Source: UBA7657 sp049653045 (GTDB lineage: Bacteria; Pseudomonadota; Alphaproteobacteria; Micavibrionales; Micavibrionaceae). From it: a stretch of 8,860 bases of DNA. Below the pieces are notes generated by a model. That model searched no databases and was not told the origin of the DNA. It was given only the letters and a program-made list of their open reading frames with translations. Where the stretch lies: positions 1 through 8,860 of the forward strand of contig JBASFN010000005.1 of the NCBI GenBank assembly GCA_049653045.1. Reading direction: 5' to 3'. The translations under genes and the position numbers were made by a program. The stretch's first letter is position 1, and each line of letters starts with the position of its first letter. Below, piece after piece: positions 5,856 to 8,860 of this stretch.

Positions 5856-6680
5856 ATGGCATTCGAGCACATTCTTTTTGATTTAGAGAAACAGGCAAAA
5901 AGCACAGCCCCCCTCAGCCAAACAGAGGAACAAGCTTGCCTAAACGCCTTAGAGCATTCAAACAGCAAGGATGCTCTGAAACGCCTCTATGTGCATTACG
6001 CCCCCGTGTGCCTCGCTCTCGTCAGAAAAGAATTTTCTTCCAAAGACAAACCATATCCCAATGAGGCAGTTTTATCTGCTGCATTTGACGCCATTCAGGA
6101 TGGGATAGACAATTCCCTCAAACCGGAAAACCGCCATTTGAAACTGGCAGACCTTATTAAAAAATCGATACGGCAATCCATCAAACGCACCGATGAATCG
6201 CCAAGCCTCCAAGAAGTTTTTTCTGACAGCAGCCACCCCCAATATGATTACGATCATAGCGAAGAATACGAATTTGATTTTGATCCAGGTACGGAGAATG
6301 ACTATGACCTGCTGATCGATCCGCACGCGGAAGATCCGATAAGAGCGACGGAAATAACGCTACTGAACAGATACATCACATCCCTGATTGAGGAAAAACT
6401 AAGACCCAATGAACGCGAAGTCCTAATACACCGCTTTGGCATTGGCCTTACGGATGAATTAAACATTCGTCTTTATAAAGGTGGGTGGGACGACCATCTG
6501 CACACGCTTGAGGAAATCGGAGAAATTATAGGACTATCCACTGAACGAATTCGACTGATAGAAACAAAGGCTAAAAAAGTCCTATTTACGGCTCTTTGCA
6601 ATGACAGAAATTCTTACCCTGACCTTCAATTTAAAAACGGGGAATTTTCCGTTCGCAGCACACCCATTTGCGATATGTAA
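5856..6680 (+). CDS. Divergent sigma-70 family (RpoH/RpoD-like) protein
   Basis: This 274-residue protein is a probable alternative sigma factor. The C-terminus is a clear region 4: LRPNEREVLIHRFGIG (182-197) and a helix-turn-helix TLEEIGEIIGLSTERIRLIE (217-236), the pattern of RpoD/RpoH -35 recognition, though RIRQIE reads RIRLIE. Some 19 residues, including a GGW, are inserted between these halves. Residues 20-111 resemble region 1.2-2: LSQTEEQACL (20-29), a helix around LKRLYVHYAPVCLALVRK and FDAIQDGIDNSL (77-88). The aromatic -10 recognition and melting residues are missing (LADLIKKSIRQSIKR, 97-111). An acidic Asp/Glu/Tyr linker (122-163) replaces region 3. It may recognise an unusual promoter, act only with a partner, or be an anti-sigma mimic. 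The ATG at 5856 is chosen because the promoter at 5797-5825 overlaps the longer frame; the Shine-Dalgarno is weak. Its stop is 2 bp from the opposing DUF1192 stop. Confidence 0.8.
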   Translation: MAFEHILFDLEKQAKSTAPLSQTEEQACLNALEHSNSKDALKRLYVHYAPVCLALVRKEFSSKDKPYPNEAVLSAAFDAIQDGIDNSLKPENRHLKLADLIKKSIRQSIKRTDESPSLQEVFSDSSHPQYDYDHSEEYEFDFDPGTENDYDLLIDPHAEDPIRATEITLLNRYITSLIEEKLRPNEREVLIHRFGIGLTDELNIRLYKGGWDDHLHTLEEIGEIIGLSTERIRLIETKAKKVLFTALCNDRNSYPDLQFKNGEFSVRSTPICDM

Positions 6681-6682
6681 CA

Positions 6683-6862
6683 TTATTTAAAAAACTTCGC
6701 CGCGGCATCCTGCACAGCTTTTTTCTTCACAATATCGGCTTCGGCACGTTTAATTTCCGTTTTTAAATCCTCGATATAGTGCTCCAGTTCGGCAATCGAC
6801 ATATCGACCAGACTTTTCAATTTCGCGGACTGCTTTTGCGGCAGCATATCTTCTTCCAACAT
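6683..6862 (-). CDS. DUF1192 family small protein (59 aa)
   Basis: The frame translates to 59 residues starting MLEEDMLPQKQ, with SLVDMSIAELEHYIEDLKTE (17-36) as a short predicted coiled coil and a basic end AAAKFFK. This matches the DUF1192 pattern: an acidic N-terminus, a Leu-Ser/Ile-rich DxSxxELxxxIxxLKxEI helix and a KKxxxxAAxxFFK ending. The family is a small alphaproteobacterial protein of unknown function. AGGGAGG lies 8 bp before the ATG at 6862, a strong Shine-Dalgarno. It is convergent with the sigma-like gene, 2 bp away, and divergent from the quinone oxidoreductase gene. To my knowledge DUF1192 often sits beside a PIG3-type oxidoreductase and TrcR in this class, which supports the call. 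It is shorter than common minimum gene lengths and easy to miss. Confidence 0.88.
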   Translation of the reverse strand: MLEEDMLPQKQSAKLKSLVDMSIAELEHYIEDLKTEIKRAEADIVKKKAVQDAAAKFFK

Positions 6863-6952
6863 GGCTCTCGCCTCCCTTCCCGAAACACCTTGAAAGACTA
6901 GAACAATTCGACTTACAATTCAAACAGAGTTCACGCCAAGTCCGCGCAAGAA

Positions 6953-6981
6953 TTTACAAAGAACGCAAAGTCTATTTTAAT
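6953..6981 (+). promoter_or_regulatory. Probable sigma-70 promoter of the quinone oxidoreductase gene
   Basis: TTTACA at 6953-6958, a 17-bp spacer and TTTAAT at 6976-6981, each one mismatch from consensus. Transcription would begin near 6988, leaving a leader of roughly 58 nt before the ATG at 7046. Inferred from sequence match only. Confidence 0.45.
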
Positions 6982-7024
6982 AAAAATACATTGCATCCCT
7001 TGCGAAGACTTTTCGCCTTTGCGT
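6963..7024. repeat. Inverted repeats in the DUF1192 / oxidoreductase intergenic region
   Basis: ACGCAAAG at 6963-6970 is perfectly complementary to CTTTGCGT at 7017-7024, 46 bp apart. Inside lies a smaller hairpin, GCGAA (7002-7006) with TTCGC (7012-7016), and an A/T palindrome TATTTT (6973-6978) with AAAATA (6983-6988) over the proposed -10. The arms could fold in the leader or mark paired operator sites. Confidence 0.45.
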
Positions 7025-7045
7025 GAACCTGATATATCGGTATCT

Positions 7046-7996
7046 ATGAAAGCAATTTTCTTTGATAGCCCCGGTGGGTCTGATGTTTTGCGCTATGGCG
7101 AGGCAGAAAAACCCGAAACAAATGGCGGCGAGGTTCTTATCAAGGTGGCCTATGCCGGGGTCAACCGCGCCGACCTTTTACAACGCATGGGGCATTACGA
7201 CCCGCCGCCGGGAGCCTCGCCCCTGCTCGGCCTAGAGGTATCAGGAACAATCGAGGAAACGGGGGAAAAAGTCTGCGCCCTGCTGGAGGGCGGCGGCTAT
7301 GCGGAATATGCGCGTGTACGCCGAACGCAATGCCTGCCCATTCCTAATGGATTATCGCTTGAACAGGCCGCCGCCCTGCCCGAGGCCGTCTTTACCGTCT
7401 GGAAAAATATTTACTCCATCGGATTCTTAAGACGCGGCGAGACGGCACTAATCCATGGCGGCGCATCGGGCATCGGCACAATGGCGATCCAGATGATTAA
7501 GGCCTTTGGCGGGAATGTTATCGTCACGGCCGGGAACGATCTGAAATGCCGCGCCTGTAAAAAACTCGGCGCCGACCTTGCCATCAATTATAAAACACAA
7601 GATTTTGTCCCCTTGGTTTCAGATTTTACCGGCGGCAAAGGCGTCAATGTCGTGCTCGATATGGTGGGCGGCGATTACGTGGCGCGCAACATCGACTGCC
7701 TCGCCAAATACGGACGGCATGTGTCCATCGCCTATCCCGACGGGGCGAAGGCGACTATTTCCATCCCAAAAATCATGCAAAAACAACTGATCCTGACCGG
7801 ATCGACCTTGCGCGCCGCCCCCTTCCATGAAAAGGAAGACCTCGCCGACGGTATCAGGGAGTATGTCTGGCCGCACATTGCCTCGGGCAAGATCAAGCCC
7901 GTCATTCACAAGGTTTTCCCCTTAAAAGACGCTGCCAAAGCCCATGAAATACTAGAAAAGGGCGAAAACACGGGCAAGTTGGTGTTAAAAATCTAA
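7046..7996 (+). CDS. NAD(P)H-quinone oxidoreductase, PIG3/TP53I3-like zeta-crystallin family
   Basis: A zinc-free member of the medium-chain dehydrogenase/reductase superfamily, predicted to reduce quinones with NADPH in the cytoplasm. The 316-residue protein shows the family order: MKAIFFDSPGG (1-11), VNRADLLQRMGHYDPPPGAS (39-58), LGLEVSG (61-67), GGGYAEYA (82-89), PEAVFTVW (112-119), Rossmann loop HGGASGIGT (137-145), LGADLAINYKTQDF (174-187), VLDMVGG (203-209) and the ending GKLVLKI. No structural or catalytic zinc cysteines of the alcohol dehydrogenase type are seen. The segment after LGLEVSG is about nine residues shorter than in relatives (GTIEETGEKVCAL). The ATG at 7046 is chosen because MKAIFF is the usual family opening; the in-frame TTG at 7019 adds only unconserved residues. 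Divergent from DUF1192; trcR follows in the same direction, 140 bp downstream. Confidence 0.93.
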   Translation: MKAIFFDSPGGSDVLRYGEAEKPETNGGEVLIKVAYAGVNRADLLQRMGHYDPPPGASPLLGLEVSGTIEETGEKVCALLEGGGYAEYARVRRTQCLPIPNGLSLEQAAALPEAVFTVWKNIYSIGFLRRGETALIHGGASGIGTMAIQMIKAFGGNVIVTAGNDLKCRACKKLGADLAINYKTQDFVPLVSDFTGGKGVNVVLDMVGGDYVARNIDCLAKYGRHVSIAYPDGAKATISIPKIMQKQLILTGSTLRAAPFHEKEDLADGIREYVWPHIASGKIKPVIHKVFPLKDAAKAHEILEKGENTGKLVLKI

Positions 7997-8004
7997 AAAA
8001 TTCT

Positions 8005-8034
8005 CTGGCATTTCCCGGTTTCTGCCCTTATATT
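8005..8034 (+). promoter_or_regulatory. Possible promoter for trcR
   Basis: CTGGCA at 8005-8010 and TATATT at 8029-8034 are 18 bp apart; the -10 has one mismatch and the -35 two. Transcription would start near 8041, giving a leader of about 96 nt that contains both hairpins at 8071-8114. The match is moderate; readthrough from the oxidoreductase gene is also possible, since I see no clear terminator after 7996. Confidence 0.35.
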
Positions 8035-8070
8035 GCCCCTATTCCCATTATTTAAGGTTTTGATACCGTT

Positions 8071-8114
8071 GATCCAAAAGGGAGTGGATCGGGCGCAAAA
8101 GCCGTTTTTGCGCC
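8071..8114 (+). promoter_or_regulatory. Tandem perfect hairpins in the trcR leader
   Basis: The first stem is GATCC (8071-8075) with GGATC (8086-8090) and a 10-nt loop. Directly after it, a 9-bp perfect stem GGCGCAAAA (8092-8100) pairs with TTTTGCGCC (8106-8114) around a 5-nt loop. The second ends 8 nt before the AAGGAG Shine-Dalgarno (8123-8128). No U-run follows the second stem, so it does not look like a terminator. It could stabilise the 5' end or control translation of trcR. Confidence 0.55.
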
Positions 8115-8136
8115 ATCGACTGAAGGAGATAAAAAT

Positions 8137-8841
8137 ATGGCACTCGTCGCAAAAAAACCAAAACACGTCCTGCTGATGCCCAAGGCTTCAGCTGTGTGGT
8201 TGATTGAAAACACCGCCCTGACCTTCCGCCAAATCGCGGATTTCGCCAACCTGACCGAGATCGAGATCGAAGCACTGGCGAACGAAGACATCGGACGCGG
8301 CCTTGTCGGGCGCAACCCGATTGAAAATAACGAACTGACCAAAGAAGAACTGGCACGATGCGAGGCCGACCCAAAGGCAACGCTGAAGGCGTGCCGCTCC
8401 GATCTGCCGCAAGTCAAAATGCGCGCCAAAGGCCCCCGTTATACGCCCGTTTCTAAACGCGCCGACAAACCGGATTCCATCGCCTATATCCTGAAACACA
8501 ATCCGGAAATCAGCGACGCACAAATCTGCAAGCTGGTTGGCACAACCAAACCCACGATCAATTCCATCCGCGACCGGACGAACCCCAACAGCTCCACCAT
8601 TCGTCCGCGCCACCCTGCGGATGCAGGCCTCTGCACCTATCAAGAATACGAAAAGGCCGTGAACAAGGGCTTGAAAGCCGCCGGAAAAGACCCGGAAAAA
8701 ATCAAGCTGGAACGCGCCGCAGCCCTCGATGCCGCCAATCCTGCACCGCAAGAAACGAAGGACATCACAGGTACGGCCGGCTTTGATTTCTCGAATTTCC
8801 TGCCGAAAAAAGACCAGACAAAAGTTCCTCTGGACGATTAA
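8137..8841 (+). CDS. trcR: Cell cycle transcriptional regulator TrcR (DUF1013)
   Basis: This 234-residue protein is a DUF1013/TrcR family regulator, nearly confined to Alphaproteobacteria and annotated as a cell-cycle-linked transcription factor. Evidence: VLLMPKASAVWLIENTALTF (11-30) leading into a first helix-turn-helix (to about 48), the block GPRYTPVSKRADKPDSIAYI (99-118), and a second helix-turn-helix around ISDAQICKLVGTTKPTINSI (125-144) followed by a conserved IRPRHPADAGLCTY (155-168). The tail (170-234) is variable, charged and probably flexible, ending FLPKKDQTKVPLDD. AAGGAG lies 8 bp upstream of the ATG at 8137, so the start is well supported; the family often begins near the internal MPK (Met14), and the N-terminal 13 residues are an extension. 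It follows the oxidoreductase gene on the same strand with a 140-bp leader that carries two hairpins. DNA targets are not visible here. Confidence 0.94.
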   Translation: MALVAKKPKHVLLMPKASAVWLIENTALTFRQIADFANLTEIEIEALANEDIGRGLVGRNPIENNELTKEELARCEADPKATLKACRSDLPQVKMRAKGPRYTPVSKRADKPDSIAYILKHNPEISDAQICKLVGTTKPTINSIRDRTNPNSSTIRPRHPADAGLCTYQEYEKAVNKGLKAAGKDPEKIKLERAAALDAANPAPQETKDITGTAGFDFSNFLPKKDQTKVPLDD

Positions 8842-8860
8842 GCGCAAAAACAAATCAAAA

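Noticed and set aside
7019..7045. TTG start for the quinone oxidoreductase
   Set aside because: It adds nine residues absent from the family; MKAIFF at 7046 is the standard opening.
8092..8114. Terminator of the quinone oxidoreductase gene
   Set aside because: The stem is perfect but is not followed by a T-run, and it sits directly before the trcR ribosome binding site.
8188..8853. 221-codon minus-strand open frame opposite trcR
   Set aside because: It is a shadow of the trcR gene; composition is atypical and there is no ribosome binding site or recognisable domain.

Overview
This is a chromosomal window of moderate G+C content from an alphaproteobacterium. The markers are a TrcR/DUF1013 regulator, a DUF1192 mini-protein, a PIG3-type quinone oxidoreductase, and a ComF gene divergent from an NDUFAF5-like gene. 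I infer a Rhodospirillales- or Micavibrio-like lineage from the mix of families, but no rRNA or other marker fixes the taxon. I see no tRNA, rRNA, CRISPR array, insertion sequence or phage gene.

Left part (1-4558). A comF-family gene runs off the left edge on the minus strand. Divergent from it, across an 85-bp AT-rich promoter region with overlapping inverted repeats, is a 900-residue gene that I cannot name. It has an N-terminal class I methyltransferase domain, two regions that look like catalytically dead Nudix folds, and a long proline-rich, acid-ended tail. Its stop overlaps, as ATGA, the start of a homologue of NDUFAF5, the complex I assembly factor, whose SAM-binding loop is eroded. 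That gene ends exactly against the stop codon of a minus-strand 138-residue hypothetical protein with a helical N-terminus and a Gly/Gln/Arg-rich tail.

Middle part (4631-6680). guaC (GMP reductase, minus strand) lies 72 bp upstream of the 138-residue gene. Divergent from guaC is a strongly diverged sigma-70 family protein. It has a good region 4 helix-turn-helix, a poor region 2 and an acidic linker where region 3 would be. A near-consensus promoter (TTGACA-N17-TATAAC) lies inside the longest possible reading frame and sets the start at 5856, not 5724.

Right part (6683-8841). A 59-codon DUF1192 gene (minus strand) ends 2 bp from the sigma-like gene. It is divergent from the PIG3-type quinone oxidoreductase gene, which is followed by trcR. 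The trcR leader carries two consecutive perfect hairpins just before the Shine-Dalgarno sequence. DUF1192, the oxidoreductase and trcR look like ordinary alphaproteobacterial backbone. The methyltransferase/pseudo-Nudix fusion and the sigma-like gene look like the lineage-specific parts and are the best candidates for something undescribed.
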